A stretch of 64,000 nucleotides of DNA from Alphaproteobacteria bacterium (GTDB taxonomy: Bacteria; Pseudomonadota; Alphaproteobacteria; Micavibrionales; Micavibrionaceae): positions 1,114,310 to 1,178,309 of the forward strand of contig JAFLCW010000001.1 in assembly GCA_017302165.1 (NCBI GenBank), in the 5' to 3' direction. Both the position numbers and the translations under genes were made by a program. The notes under the pieces are model-generated. The model was not told the DNA's origin. It saw only the letters and a list, made by a program, of their open reading frames with translations, and did no database searches. Of the stretch, positions 47,414 through 58,234 are shown in pieces (positions within the stretch are counted from its first letter, which is position 1; each line of letters starts with the position of its first letter).

Positions 47414-48232
47414 ATGAAAAAAGTTAATATTGGTTCAATTGAAATTTCTAATGTTAATCCCTTTACGTTGATCGCGGGGCCGTGCCAGATGGAATCGCGG
47501 GATCATGCCTTTGATATGTGCGGGGCACTGGTGGAACTCACGCGCAAACTGAATATCCCGTTTGTTTATAAAACATCGTTCGACAAGGCCAACCGCACGA
47601 GCCTGAAGGGGCAACGCGGCATGGGGCTTGAGGCCTCCATGGCCGTGTTCACGGATTTGAAAAAAACATTCGGCGTACCGATGCTGACCGACATTCACAC
47701 CGAAGAACAATGCGGCGTGATGGCCAAGGTGGTGGATATCATACAAATTCCGGCGTTTTTATGCCGTCAGACAGATTTATTATTGGCGGCGGGACGTTCC
47801 GGCGCAGTGGTCAATGTGAAAAAGGGGCAATTTTTGGCGCCGTGGGACATGAAAAATGTCGCCGATAAAATTGCCAGTACCGGAAATGACAAGATTCTGT
47901 TGACCGAGCGCGGTGCCAGTTTTGGATATAACACATTGGTGGCAGATATGCGGTCGCTTCCGATTATGGGTCAAACAGGATATCCCGTCATCATGGATGC
48001 CACACATGCCGTCCAACAGCCGGGCGGGCAGGGCACATCCAGCGGCGGTGACCGCACGATGGTACCTGTCTTGGCGCGGGCGGCGGTGGCCGTGGGGGTG
48101 GCAGGGGTTTTCATGGAAACACATCAAGACCCGGATCATGCCCCGTCGGATGGACCCAATATGGTCAAACTGGCGGATATGGCGGGACTGCTGGAAACCC
48201 TCAAAGCCCTTGATTCTGTTGTCAAAAAATAG
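47414..48232 (+). CDS. kdsA: 2-dehydro-3-deoxyphosphooctonate aldolase (KDO-8-P synthase)
   Basis: Condenses arabinose 5-phosphate with phosphoenolpyruvate for the LPS inner-core sugar KDO; it complements the lipid A cluster at 26-30 kb. The 272-residue TIM-barrel protein has LIAGPCQMESRDHAF, YKTSFDKANRTS, LTDIHTEEQCG, IPAFLCRQTDLL, TERGASFGYNTLV and METHQDPDHAPSDGPN. A cysteine in the first motif suggests the metal-dependent class. It lies between pyrG and eno as expected. A TATAAC lies about 20 bases before the ATG, but I see no good -35. Confidence 0.96.
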   Translation: MKKVNIGSIEISNVNPFTLIAGPCQMESRDHAFDMCGALVELTRKLNIPFVYKTSFDKANRTSLKGQRGMGLEASMAVFTDLKKTFGVPMLTDIHTEEQCGVMAKVVDIIQIPAFLCRQTDLLLAAGRSGAVVNVKKGQFLAPWDMKNVADKIASTGNDKILLTERGASFGYNTLVADMRSLPIMGQTGYPVIMDATHAVQQPGGQGTSSGGDRTMVPVLARAAVAVGVAGVFMETHQDPDHAPSDGPNMVKLADMAGLLETLKALDSVVKK

Positions 48233-48322
48233 AGTATGTCTTTTTTGATTTTTTAATAGCCCTGAATGTGTTAAGATTTAAGGGTATTAAGCAGTAGGCT
48301 TTTTTTAAACAAAGGATTTGTT

Positions 48323-50052
<1,730 letters not shown>

Positions 50053-50134
50053 TCCTTAAATGGCGGCGGATCAGCGTCTTTTTATCTCAAGATGTTGATT
50101 CTAAGCCTTTTTTTATTTGACGGAGTCAGGCGAA

Positions 50135-50140
50135 TATGAT
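50135..50140 (+). promoter_or_regulatory. possible -10 element of ftsB
   Basis: TATGAT at 50135-50140 is a good -10, but no good -35 exists at the usual distance (TTTATT is the best, and a TTGACG is only 12 bases away). It would start transcription near 50147, five bases before the ftsB ATG, suggesting a very short leader. Confidence 0.35.
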
Positions 50141-50151
50141 TCCCTAGAGGG

Positions 50152-50475
50152 ATGAGAAAACTCATCGATCAACGCTATGTGGTTCGGCAAAATATTATTG
50201 CTGTGATTGGCGTGTGTTTGTCTGTTTATTTCTCTTATCACCTGATTGCGGGGGAGCGAAGCTATCTGCGTCTGTTATCGCTTCAGAATCAGATCGCTCA
50301 GTCTGAAGAAACGCTCGCTGAAACACGGCAATCACGCGAGGCCCTGGAACAAAAGGTTGTGATGATGCGCCCGGGTTCCATCAGCCGTGATCTACTCGAG
50401 GAACAGGCGAGGTCTAAATTGGGCTTTCGTTACCCCGGTGAAAAAACCGTGATTCTTCCGAAAGATAAATCATAA
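50152..50475 (+). CDS. ftsB: septum formation initiator FtsB (DivIC)
   Basis: Bitopic cell-division protein that links FtsL and FtsQ at the divisome. The 107-residue protein has one N-terminal membrane helix (about residues 14-32), a leucine/glutamate-rich coiled coil (about 38-70), and the C-terminal FtsB-type motif LLEEQARSKLGFRYPGEKTV. It lies between eno and pdhA, the normal alphaproteobacterial place. GAGGG directly abuts the ATG, so either the start is read in an unusual way or the true leader is very short. Confidence 0.9.
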   Translation: MRKLIDQRYVVRQNIIAVIGVCLSVYFSYHLIAGERSYLRLLSLQNQIAQSEETLAETRQSREALEQKVVMMRPGSISRDLLEEQARSKLGFRYPGEKTVILPKDKS

Positions 50476-50590
50476 CATTGTCGCTTTAAGCCTATACACA
50501 CTTTTGCGCCGCACAACATGAAGCGTTGGCGCGGGTCTGTTAAATCGTGTATGTGATGTCGGGCAAAAAACATTCATCAGGAGTTCTTTC

Positions 50591-51622
50591 TTGAGCACGA
50601 ATAAATCAAAACCTATGAAAAAACCTCATTTAAAGTCGATTTCGAACACGTCTCCGGATCCGACCCCGGAGGAAATGAAACAGCTTTACCGCGATATGTT
50701 GCTTATTCGACGGTTCGAAGAAAAGGCAGGTCAATTATACGGCATGGGATTAATAGGTGGTTTTTGCCATCTTTACATCGGCCAAGAAGCCGTGGTGACA
50801 GGCATTAATTCCGTACAACTGGAACAAGACACCGTGGTGACCACATACCGTGACCATGGGCATATGCTAGCCAAGGGAATGCATCCCCGCGGTGTGATGG
50901 CCGAATTAACGGGACGCGCCGGCGGATATTCCCGCGGTAAGGGTGGTTCCATGCATATGTTTTCTCAAGAAAAAGGATTTTACGGTGGGCATGGGATCGT
51001 GGGCGCCTCTACCGCGATTGGTACAGGGCTGGCGTTTACGCATAAATATAAAGGCGATGGCGGCGTGGCCGTATCCTATATGGGCGACGGTTCGGCCAAC
51101 CAAGGGCAGGTCGCAGAATGTTACAACATGGCGGCCTTGTGGAAATTGCCGTGCTTGTATGTGATTGAAAACAACCAATACGGCATGGGGACATCGGTTA
51201 AGCGGTCTTCGGCCGGACAATTATATTCCAGAGGTTCAGGGTTTGGCATTCCGGGCGAGCAGGTGGATGGCATGGACGTGTTCACCGTGCAATCGGCCGC
51301 GCGTCAAGCCCTGGATTATGTGCGTTCAGGTAACGGCCCTTATATCCTTGAGGTGATGACATATCGGTACCGGGGACATTCCATGTCAGACCCAGCCAAG
51401 TATCGCACCAAAGAAGAAGTCGAGGACATGAAGGAAAATCGTGACCCGATTGCCAACTTGCGCGTCAAAATGCTGACCGAAGCTGGCGTGACCGAAGACT
51501 CGCTGAAGGCTGTTGAAAAAGAGATCAAGGAGATCGTGAACGATGCCGCCGATTTTGCGACATCGTCTCCCGAACTTCCGCCTGAAGAATTATGGACTGA
51601 TATTTTAATCGAGGTTGCTTAG
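50591..51622 (+). CDS. pdhA: pyruvate dehydrogenase E1 component subunit alpha
   Basis: Thiamine-dependent decarboxylase alpha subunit of the pyruvate dehydrogenase complex. The 343-residue protein has [43 protein letters not shown], the thiamine diphosphate motif [17 protein letters not shown] ending in [10 protein letters not shown], and the phosphorylation-loop-like [11 protein letters not shown]. The start is TTG 50591, supported by AGGAG seven bases upstream; the next ATG (50615) has no ribosome site. The 115-base gap before it shows no clear promoter. First gene of the pdh operon. Confidence 0.95.
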   Translation: MSTNKSKPMKKPHLKSISNTSPDPTPEEMKQLYRDMLLIRRFEEKAGQLYGMGLIGGFCHLYIGQEAVVTGINSVQLEQDTVVTTYRDHGHMLAKGMHPRGVMAELTGRAGGYSRGKGGSMHMFSQEKGFYGGHGIVGASTAIGTGLAFTHKYKGDGGVAVSYMGDGSANQGQVAECYNMAALWKLPCLYVIENNQYGMGTSVKRSSAGQLYSRGSGFGIPGEQVDGMDVFTVQSAARQALDYVRSGNGPYILEVMTYRYRGHSMSDPAKYRTKEEVEDMKENRDPIANLRVKMLTEAGVTEDSLKAVEKEIKEIVNDAADFATSSPELPPEELWTDILIEVA

Positions 51623-51626
51623 ACAC

Positions 51627-53054
51627 ATGCCGACACATATTTTAATGCCCGCTTTATCCCCCACCATGACCGAAGGCAATTTGGCGCGGTGGATGAAAAA
51701 TGAAGGTGACACGGTCAAGGCAGGGGATGTTTTGGCCGAGATTGAAACCGACAAGGCAACGATGGAAGTCGAAGCCGTCGATGAAGGGATCATGGGAAAA
51801 ATTTTAATCCCTGCGGGAACGCAATCTGTTGCGGTCAATACGCCGATTGCCGTTTTGGTTGATGAGGGCGAAAGCCTAGGGGAAGACACAAGGGCAGGGA
51901 CGGTGGATATTCCGTGTGTACCACAATCTAAAACCATGCCGGATTCCCCTGTCGCCACACAGATGGTGGGTCAGCCTGCTGGTAAAGCCATTAAGAACCG
52001 AGATATTTTATATGCCCAGGGGGCGGTCATCGAACCTCCAATTTTTGATGAGGCCAAATTTTTTACCAGCACAACACAAAAGACGGTACGCGAAGCCTTG
52101 CGGGATGCGATGGCCGAAGAAATGCGTGCGGACGACAAGGTTTATATCATGGGTGAAGAGGTGGCCGAATATAACGGTGCCTATAAGGTCACACAGGGCT
52201 TGCTCGATGAATTCGGCGCCAAGCGTGTGATTGATACCCCCATCACGGAACATGGGTTTGCGGGGCTGGCCGTTGGGTCGGCTATGTCGGGCTTAAAACC
52301 GATTGTTGAATTCATGACCATGAATTTCGCCATGCAGGCCATTGACCACATTATCAACTCGGCCGCGAAAACATTGTATATGGCTGGAGGGCAACTAGGG
52401 TGCCCCATTGTTTTCCGGGGCCCCAATGGCGCGGCGGCGCGCGTGGCGGCACAACATTCCCAATGTTTTGCGTCATGGTATGCCCATGTGCCGGGGTTAA
52501 AAGTAGTTTCCCCGTGGTCATCTTCTGATGCCGCCGGGTTGATCAAGGCCGCCATCCGTGACCCCAACCCGGTGGTCGTGCTGGAAAATGAATTGATGTA
52601 TGGCCAATCATTTGACGTGCCGACAGATCCTGACTACGTGATCCCGATTGGCAGAGCCAAAATCGAACGCGCTGGAAAAGATGTCACGATCGTGGCCTTT
52701 TCGATTATGGTGGGCAAAGCCCTGAAGGCCTCCGAAAAACTGTCTGAGATGGGGATTGATGCTGAAGTCATCAATCTTCGTACCATTCGTCCGCTGGATC
52801 GTTACACGATTTTAGAAAGCGTCAAAAAAACCGGGCGCATCGTTACATGTGAAGAGGGCTGGCCGTTTGCCGGCATCGGGGCGGAAATCGCCGCACTGAT
52901 CGGGGAGCATGCGTTTGATTATCTGGATGCCCCGCTCGCCCGCGTCCATGCCGCCGATGTACCGCTTCCGTATGCGGCCAACCTCGAAGCCCTTGCGCTT
53001 CCCCAAGTCGATGAAATCATCCATGCCGCAAAGAAGGTGTGTTATGCGTCTTAA
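51627..53054 (+). CDS. pdhB: pyruvate dehydrogenase E1 component subunit beta with N-terminal lipoyl domain
   Basis: Beta subunit of pyruvate dehydrogenase E1. The 475-residue protein is a fusion typical of alphaproteobacteria. A lipoyl domain occupies residues 1-80, with the lipoyl lysine in [10 protein letters not shown]. After a linker comes the transketolase-like domain (about 150-475), with [61 protein letters not shown] and [13 protein letters not shown] 51627 is used; GAGG lies upstream. The first 42 bases of its lipoyl coding block are almost identical to those of pdhC. The next gene, 53055-53366, is on the other strand. Confidence 0.96.
   Translation: MPTHILMPALSPTMTEGNLARWMKNEGDTVKAGDVLAEIETDKATMEVEAVDEGIMGKILIPAGTQSVAVNTPIAVLVDEGESLGEDTRAGTVDIPCVPQSKTMPDSPVATQMVGQPAGKAIKNRDILYAQGAVIEPPIFDEAKFFTSTTQKTVREALRDAMAEEMRADDKVYIMGEEVAEYNGAYKVTQGLLDEFGAKRVIDTPITEHGFAGLAVGSAMSGLKPIVEFMTMNFAMQAIDHIINSAAKTLYMAGGQLGCPIVFRGPNGAAARVAAQHSQCFASWYAHVPGLKVVSPWSSSDAAGLIKAAIRDPNPVVVLENELMYGQSFDVPTDPDYVIPIGRAKIERAGKDVTIVAFSIMVGKALKASEKLSEMGIDAEVINLRTIRPLDRYTILESVKKTGRIVTCEEGWPFAGIGAEIAALIGEHAFDYLDAPLARVHAADVPLPYAANLEALALPQVDEIIHAAKKVCYAS
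51651..51692 (+). repeat. direct repeat in the pdhB lipoyl domain (copy 1)
   Basis: This 42-base segment matches 53461-53502 at 41 of 42 positions; the single change is silent (GGC/GGT). Both encode the start of a lipoyl domain ([14 protein letters not shown]). The next bases diverge at once. The identity is higher than protein constraint requires and suggests recent gene conversion between pdhB and pdhC. Confidence 0.85.
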
Positions 53055-53366
53055 TTATTCAGGAACGATATCACGCGCTCTGGAACGCATTTTTTGGATG
53101 AAATCTTTTCGTTTTTCTGTAGTCACGCCTGTATCTCGGCCATCTTTTGCCTTATCCCAGTCTATGCCAAAGTTTGTGGTAAGATGTGCGGGGTTTATCA
53201 AATTTGCCTCTACAGCGCGCACAACCAATGTTGAAAACCTAGGGGCGCTTTTGTTATGGGGCTTCGTTGTCTCGAATGTTCGGGCGGCATTTAAGAAATC
53301 CTGTGCCGCACTGATGGGATCAAACCGATCTGCGTCGGTTTTTGGTCTTTTGAATTGTCTACTCAT
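53055..53366 (-). CDS. hypothetical small basic protein inside the pdh operon
   Basis: An unrecognised 103-residue soluble protein rich in Arg and Lys, with an SRQFKRPKTDADRFDP N-terminus, an AAQDFLNAARTFE helix and a basic KRKDFIQKMRSRARDIV end. No membrane segment is seen. It lies between pdhB and pdhC on the opposite strand, its stop abutting the pdhB stop. It has its own consensus promoter, and AGGTG lies before the ATG. Its codon use resembles the neighbours. Transcription would run antisense into the end of pdhB. Function unknown. Confidence 0.7.
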   Translation of the reverse strand: MSRQFKRPKTDADRFDPISAAQDFLNAARTFETTKPHNKSAPRFSTLVVRAVEANLINPAHLTTNFGIDWDKAKDGRDTGVTTEKRKDFIQKMRSRARDIVPE

Positions 53367-53393
53367 AACACACCTATACTTTCTATGAGCCTG

Positions 53394-53421
53394 TTTATAT
53401 GAAAATAAGCATTTTTGTCAA
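53394..53421 (-). promoter_or_regulatory. promoter of the 103-residue antisense gene
   Basis: On the minus strand TTGACA (53421-53416) and TATAAA (53399-53394) are 16 bases apart, one of the best promoters in the window. It would start near 53387, about 20 bases before the ATG at 53366. The pdhC ribosome site (AAGGA, about 53424) overlaps its upstream edge, so the two directions may interfere. Confidence 0.65.
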
Positions 53422-53436
53422 GTAAGGATTATTTTT

Positions 53437-54702
53437 ATGCCAACTAAAATACTGATGCCAGCTTTATCCCCCACCATGACCGAAGGTAATTTGGCGCGGT
53501 GGCTTAAGAAAGAAGGGGATATGGTCAAGGCGGGGGATGTGATTGCCGAAATCGAAACTGATAAGGCCACCATGGAAGTCGAAGCCGTGGATGAAGGTAA
53601 GCTTGCGCGTATTATAATCCCGGCAGGGTCACAAGGCGTGAAGGTCAACGCCTTGATTGCTGTTCTTCTGGACGAGGGGGAAAATGATAACGCGGTTGAG
53701 GCGGCCTTAAAGGGTGCGCCGGCAGCTTCGCCTGTATCGGCAACTGTGGCGCCGCCGCCCTCGATAACACCTCAATCCACATCACCTCAAGTAATGATAA
53801 AAGATCGTGTATTTGCCTCACCGCTGGCGAAACGTCTGGCCAAGGAAAAAAATATAAATCTGTCTTCGGTCAAGGGGTCTGGTCCCCATGGCCGGATTAT
53901 CAAGGCGGATATCTTGGGCAGTGCCGGTTCGTCCATGATAGCAACATCACCTTCTGCGGCACCTGTGGCTCCTAAGCCCCAACCGACAGAAGGCCAGAAA
54001 ATCAATGAATTCGGCATGATCTACACAGAAATTCCGAACAACAATATCAAGAAGATTACCGCCAAGCGTCTGACGGAATCAAAATCAACTGTACCGCATT
54101 TTTACCTCACCATTGATTGCCGGATAGATGATTTAATGACCGTGCGGGAACAATTAAATTCAGCCGGCAAAGATCAATATAAATTGTCGGTCAATGATTT
54201 TGTCGTGAAGGCATGCGCCATGGCTCTGCAGGCTTATCCGTCTGCGAATGTGAGCTGGACTGAATCAGCCATACGCCAATATGTGCATAGTGATATTTCC
54301 GTTGCTGTGGCCACGCCCAATGGTTTGATGACCCCCATCGTCAAAATGGCCGAAGGTAAAGGATTAAAAACCATATCTTCTGAAATCAAAGATCTGGCAA
54401 AACGTGCCAGGGACGGAAAATTAAAGCCCGAGGAATTTCAAGGCGGCACCTTTACGGTATCTAACCTGGGGATGTTTGGAATCAAGGAATTTGGCGCGAT
54501 CATAAACCCGCCGCAAAGTTGTATTCTGGCCGTCGGCGCAGGCGAAGAACGCGTCTATGCCGAAAAAGGTCAAATTAAAACCGGCATGTTCATGACTTGT
54601 ACGCTGTCCACCGATCATCGCACCGTGGATGGTGCCGTAGGGGCAGAATTCCTACAGATTTTAAAACGGTACATCGAAAACCCGGCGACAATGTTGTTGT
54701 AA
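53437..54702 (+). CDS. pdhC: dihydrolipoyllysine acetyltransferase (pyruvate dehydrogenase E2)
   Basis: Core of the pyruvate dehydrogenase complex, transferring the acetyl group to CoA. The 421-residue protein has one lipoyl domain (residues 1-80, lysine in [10 protein letters not shown]), a Pro/Ala/Ser linker, a peripheral-subunit-binding domain (about 125-160, [19 protein letters not shown]), a second linker and the catalytic domain (about 195-421). The latter has the active-site motif [19 protein letters not shown] lies upstream of ATG 53437. The stop overlaps the next small gene by one base (TAATG). Confidence 0.96.
   Translation: MPTKILMPALSPTMTEGNLARWLKKEGDMVKAGDVIAEIETDKATMEVEAVDEGKLARIIIPAGSQGVKVNALIAVLLDEGENDNAVEAALKGAPAASPVSATVAPPPSITPQSTSPQVMIKDRVFASPLAKRLAKEKNINLSSVKGSGPHGRIIKADILGSAGSSMIATSPSAAPVAPKPQPTEGQKINEFGMIYTEIPNNNIKKITAKRLTESKSTVPHFYLTIDCRIDDLMTVREQLNSAGKDQYKLSVNDFVVKACAMALQAYPSANVSWTESAIRQYVHSDISVAVATPNGLMTPIVKMAEGKGLKTISSEIKDLAKRARDGKLKPEEFQGGTFTVSNLGMFGIKEFGAIINPPQSCILAVGAGEERVYAEKGQIKTGMFMTCTLSTDHRTVDGAVGAEFLQILKRYIENPATMLL
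53461..53502 (+). repeat. direct repeat in the pdhC lipoyl domain (copy 2)
   Basis: Second copy of the 42-base segment at 51651-51692, with one silent difference. The two copies are 1810 bases apart in direct orientation, so recombination between them would remove most of pdhB and the whole 103-residue antisense gene. Confidence 0.85.
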
Positions 54703-54929
54703 TGGCATACTCACATGATACCTCGACACCCGATGGCCGGGTTCTTCAATTGAAGACCTGGGCTTCCCCTGTCTTTGCAGTGGGGGGTATGGCCGATCAA
54801 TTTGTTCATAACCCGCACCCGGATTTAGAAGGACGTTCACCGGAATCTCTGGCACGAGAATCATTGGAAGGTTTGCTAAAAGCCAAAGATATTATGATGA
54901 ATATAAAAAGAAAGCTGACACATGGCTGA
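54702..54929 (+). CDS. small protein in the pdh operon, resembling the toxin-binding part of DUF2384
   Basis: A 75-residue protein starting at an ATG that shares one base with the pdhC stop (TAATG) and overlapping lpd by eight bases (ATGGCTGA), so it is tightly coupled to both. It contains FVHNPHPDLEGRSPESLARE, which resembles the WxxxPNPxLxGxxPxxLL pattern of MbcA/ParS/Xre-type antitoxin C-terminal domains (DUF2384). No helix-turn-helix and no toxin gene is next to it. The likeness is by eye and uncertain. Its place between E2 and E3 suggests an accessory role in the complex or a domesticated domain. Confidence 0.65.
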   Translation: MAYSHDTSTPDGRVLQLKTWASPVFAVGGMADQFVHNPHPDLEGRSPESLARESLEGLLKAKDIMMNIKRKLTHG

Positions 54930-56325
54930 AACAAATTTTGATATCGTCATTATCGGCGGCGGACCCGGCGGGTATGTCGCCGCCATACGCGCGGCACAGT
55001 TAAAGATGAAGGTCGCCGTGATTGAGGCGAATCATCTGGGCGGCATCTGCCTGAACTGGGGCTGTATCCCAACTAAGGCGTTGCTTCGGTCTTCTGAAAT
55101 TCATCATCTGATCACCCATGCCGACCAATTTGGGTTTGAGGTCAAGGGTGTGTCATTTGATATCAAAAAAATTGTGGCGCGGTCACGCGGCGTGGCTAAA
55201 CAGCTCTCGGGCGGGATCGGCCATTTGCTCAAGAAAAACAAAGTCACGGTATTTGACGGTTTTGGCAAGATGCTGGGCAAGGGTCAGGTTGTCGTTCAAA
55301 AGGACGGAAAGACACTCGACACGCTCTCCGCCAAACACATTATCATTGCCACCGGGGCGCGGGCGCGTGTGCTTCCCGGGCTGGAGCCGGATGGCAAACT
55401 GATTTGGACATACCGCGAAGCGATGACGCCTGAGATCATGCCCAAATCCATTTTGGTGGTGGGGTCTGGTGCCATCGGGATTGAATTCGCGTCTTTCTAC
55501 CGCAATCTGGGGGCAGAGGTAACAGTCGTCGAGGTGATGGACAAAATCCTGCCCGTGGAAGATGACGACATTTCGGCCTTTGCGCGCAAGGCGTTCGAAA
55601 AACAAGGCATGAAAATTTTAACAAGTGCCAAAACCACAAAACTGGAAAAAGGCACGAATAACGTCACCGTCCATATCGATGTCGCGGGCAAAACGGAAAA
55701 AATCACCGTAGATCGCGTGATCATGGCGGTGGGTATTTCGGCCAACACGGAAAATATCGGCCTTGAATCCGTGCCCGGCGTGAAACTGGATCGCGGGCAT
55801 ATTGTCACCGATGGATACATGAAAACTGGGGAGCCGGGCGTCTATGCCATCGGCGATGTCACGGGCGCGCCGTGGCTGGCGCATAAAGCCTCGCATGAAG
55901 GGGTGATCTGCGTTGAAAAAATCGCAGGGGCGCCTGATGTCCACCCGATGGATAAATCAAACATCCCGGGTTGTACCTATTGTATGCCACAGGTCGCGAG
56001 CGTGGGGATGACCGAACGCGCCGCCAAGGAAAAAGGCTTATCCATCCGCGTGGGCAAATTCCCATTCATGGGGAACGGCAAGGCCATTGCGCTGGGTGAA
56101 CCCGAAGGTTTGGTCAAAACCATTTTCGATGCCAAGACGGGGGAGTTGTTAGGGGCACATATGGTGGGCGCCGAAGTCACGGAAATGATCCAAGGTTATG
56201 TGATCGGCAAGACAGCCGAGCTCACCGAAGCTGAATTCATGCACACTATCTTCCCGCACCCGACCTTATCGGAAATGATGCATGAAAGCGTGCTGGACGC
56301 GTATGGAAAGGTGATACATTTTTAA
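54922..56325 (+). CDS. lpdA: dihydrolipoamide dehydrogenase (E3)
   Basis: FAD enzyme that reoxidises the lipoyl groups of E2 and reduces NAD+. The 467-residue protein has the FAD motif IIGGGPGGYVAAIRAAQL, the redox disulfide in GGICLNWGCIPTKALL, the NAD motif VVGSGAIGIEFASFY, a second FAD contact YAIGDVTGAPWLAHKASHEG, and the C-terminal catalytic His-Glu in FPHPTLSEMMHE. Its start overlaps the small gene before it. The operon then continues towards lipA, interrupted by two A+T-rich genes. Confidence 0.96.
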   Translation: MAETNFDIVIIGGGPGGYVAAIRAAQLKMKVAVIEANHLGGICLNWGCIPTKALLRSSEIHHLITHADQFGFEVKGVSFDIKKIVARSRGVAKQLSGGIGHLLKKNKVTVFDGFGKMLGKGQVVVQKDGKTLDTLSAKHIIIATGARARVLPGLEPDGKLIWTYREAMTPEIMPKSILVVGSGAIGIEFASFYRNLGAEVTVVEVMDKILPVEDDDISAFARKAFEKQGMKILTSAKTTKLEKGTNNVTVHIDVAGKTEKITVDRVIMAVGISANTENIGLESVPGVKLDRGHIVTDGYMKTGEPGVYAIGDVTGAPWLAHKASHEGVICVEKIAGAPDVHPMDKSNIPGCTYCMPQVASVGMTERAAKEKGLSIRVGKFPFMGNGKAIALGEPEGLVKTIFDAKTGELLGAHMVGAEVTEMIQGYVIGKTAELTEAEFMHTIFPHPTLSEMMHESVLDAYGKVIHF

Positions 56326-56326
56326 A

Positions 56327-56803
56327 ATGTCTGAATCCTGCTTAGTTTTTGGATTTCATTGTGATGCTATATCGTCCGTAGCTACGTTGTTAATTTTGGC
56401 GATAACATTTTTAGCAAATAAAAAATTAACAGATATTTACAAATACAACCTACTCCAGAATGATAGAAAAATTATTGAGCAGGTTTATCAATTGCAGTTT
56501 AAAGCAGAAAAATTATTTAAAAATTATTCAAGCTTGTTTGCAGGACTTTTATACAGCATAGCAAGTAGAGACTTAGATAAAGAATTTGAGATATTAGATA
56601 TTTTAAAACAGGCAAATGCTATTGCACATTTATACAATTTGACTGATATAGAAAAACACCTAGAAAAGATTGACGCATCATGCAGAAGTACTTTTTCCGC
56701 AAGCATTATGGATAAATTCAACGTTAAAGAGTCAATTGTAACATTAGAATATTTTGCTGATATTAAGTGCTATCAAAATAAAATCGAAGTAAAAAATTAT
56801 TAA
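56327..56803 (+). CDS. hypothetical A+T-rich membrane-anchored protein
   Basis: An unrecognised 158-residue protein starting one base after the lpd stop. It has one hydrophobic segment (about residues 14-30, SSVATLLILAITFLANK) followed by a mostly helical, lysine-rich soluble part (NDRKIIEQVYQLQFKAEK, DKEFEILDILKQANAIAHL) with four cysteines in all. The coding sequence is much more A+T-rich than lpd or lipA, with frequent AAA, AAT, TTA and ATA codons, a sign of recent transfer. Function unknown. Confidence 0.7.
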   Translation: MSESCLVFGFHCDAISSVATLLILAITFLANKKLTDIYKYNLLQNDRKIIEQVYQLQFKAEKLFKNYSSLFAGLLYSIASRDLDKEFEILDILKQANAIAHLYNLTDIEKHLEKIDASCRSTFSASIMDKFNVKESIVTLEYFADIKCYQNKIEVKNY

Positions 56804-56833
56804 ACAATTTGGATTTGGAAACATATTTAATTT

Positions 56834-57277
56834 ATGGCGCTCTCATTCACATGGTTTTTGTTTATTTCTTTGGCCTTGATAGGCACGGCAGGCTTTAACG
56901 TTGCGAATAAGTTAGCCGCAAATCAGATCGATGCTTTTTTGTTTACAACAATCATGACCTTTGTCAGTTTTTTAGGACAAGGTCTGATCTTTGCGGGTTA
57001 TAAATTCTTTTTTAACGTGAATGAAAAGCTTGATGTGTCCTCCCAAGGAATTGGATTGGCAATTATAGCGGGCATATCCGTTGCCCTCATCAATATTGGT
57101 TATTTTTTAGCAGTTAAGCAGGGGGGGCTTATCCCCTCTCAAATTGGCTGGGCAGTGGGAGGAACCCTCACTGTGACTATCATTGGATGTTTATTTTTTA
57201 AAGAGCATATTGATATATACAAGCTAATAGGCCTGATGTTAGCTATAATTTCAATATTTTTGATCGTAAAAAAATGA
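56834..57277 (+). CDS. EamA-like small membrane transporter (single domain)
   Basis: A 147-residue protein with about five hydrophobic helices in the pattern of one EamA/DMT domain: [23 protein letters not shown], then [41 protein letters not shown] and a final [15 protein letters not shown]. Full DMT exporters have two such domains; single-domain forms act as pairs or dimers. No partner is visible. The DNA is A+T-rich like the preceding gene. Its stop overlaps the lipA start (ATGA), so it is translated into lipA. The substrate is unknown. Confidence 0.75.
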   Translation: MALSFTWFLFISLALIGTAGFNVANKLAANQIDAFLFTTIMTFVSFLGQGLIFAGYKFFFNVNEKLDVSSQGIGLAIIAGISVALINIGYFLAVKQGGLIPSQIGWAVGGTLTVTIIGCLFFKEHIDIYKLIGLMLAIISIFLIVKK

Positions 57278-58230
57278 CCTATAACCCTGACCTTCTTGAC
57301 CGGGCAAAGCGACACCCGGAAAAACAAAAAAATGCCGATCAACCGATGGGCAAAAAACCGGCGTGGATTCGGGTCAAGGCGCCGCAAGGTAAGGTGTATG
57401 GCGAAACGCTGGATCTGGTGAAGGGGCTGAAGCTCACGACTGTATGCGAAGAGGCCGGATGCCCCAATATCGGCGAATGCTGGGATAAGAAACACGCGAC
57501 TTTTATGATTATGGGCGAAGTATGCACGCGCGCCTGTTCGTTTTGTAACGTGGCCACGGGAAAGCCCAAGGATCTGGATCAATATGAGCCGCTCCGCATT
57601 GGCGTCGGGGTAGAAAAACTGGGGTTAAGCCATGTAGTGATCACATCCGTCGATCGGGATGATTTACCTGATTCCGGCGCGGATCATTTCGCCAAAACCA
57701 TTGCCGCCATCCGGTTCAAGGCACCCGGCACCACCATTGAAATTCTCCCCGGGGATTTTAGGGGGGATCTGGATGCCACCGACATTGTCATCAAGGCCAA
57801 GCCAGATGTGTTCAACCATAATCTGGAAACGGTGCCGCGCCTTTATCCCACCATTCGGCCGGGGGCGCGTTATTTCCGCTCCCTTCGGTTGCTTCAGCGC
57901 GTGAAAGAGGTGGATCCGTCAATCTTCACCAAATCCGGGATGATGGTGGGCTTGGGGGAAACACGTGAGGAAGTGGCGCAGGTGATGGATGATTTGCGGG
58001 CGGCGGATGTTGATTTCATTACCATCGGCCAGTATCTTCAGCCAACGCCCAAACATGCAGCGGTGGACAGGTTTTGGACACCAGAAGAATTTGAAGGGCT
58101 GGAGCGTTTGGCGCGTGCCAAAGGATTCCTGATGGTGTCGGCGTCGCCGCTCACGCGTTCCAGTTATCATGCGGGGGATGATTTCGAAAAACTCCGCGCC
58201 GCACGCTCAGCTAAACTTTCGGCTGAGTAA
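57274..58230 (+). CDS. lipA: lipoyl synthase
   Basis: Radical SAM enzyme that inserts two sulfurs into octanoyl chains on lipoyl domains, such as those of pdhB and pdhC upstream. The 318-residue protein has the auxiliary cluster cysteines in [19 protein letters not shown], the SAM cluster [34 protein letters not shown] and a C-terminal RSSYHA motif with the serine that binds the auxiliary cluster. It begins as ATGA overlap with the EamA-like gene. Its location next to the pdh operon is typical of the class. Confidence 0.96.
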   Translation: MTYNPDLLDRAKRHPEKQKNADQPMGKKPAWIRVKAPQGKVYGETLDLVKGLKLTTVCEEAGCPNIGECWDKKHATFMIMGEVCTRACSFCNVATGKPKDLDQYEPLRIGVGVEKLGLSHVVITSVDRDDLPDSGADHFAKTIAAIRFKAPGTTIEILPGDFRGDLDATDIVIKAKPDVFNHNLETVPRLYPTIRPGARYFRSLRLLQRVKEVDPSIFTKSGMMVGLGETREEVAQVMDDLRAADVDFITIGQYLQPTPKHAAVDRFWTPEEFEGLERLARAKGFLMVSASPLTRSSYHAGDDFEKLRAARSAKLSAE

Positions 58231-58234
58231 AGTT

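Noticed and set aside
48245..48277. TTGATT and TAAGAT before the kdsA-eno orphan as a promoter
   Set aside because: Spacing of 21 bases is too long and no alternative -35 is convincing.
50117..50140. TTGACG plus TATGAT as an ftsB promoter pair
   Set aside because: The spacer is only 12 bases, too short for sigma-70 type recognition; only the -10 was kept as a weak candidate.
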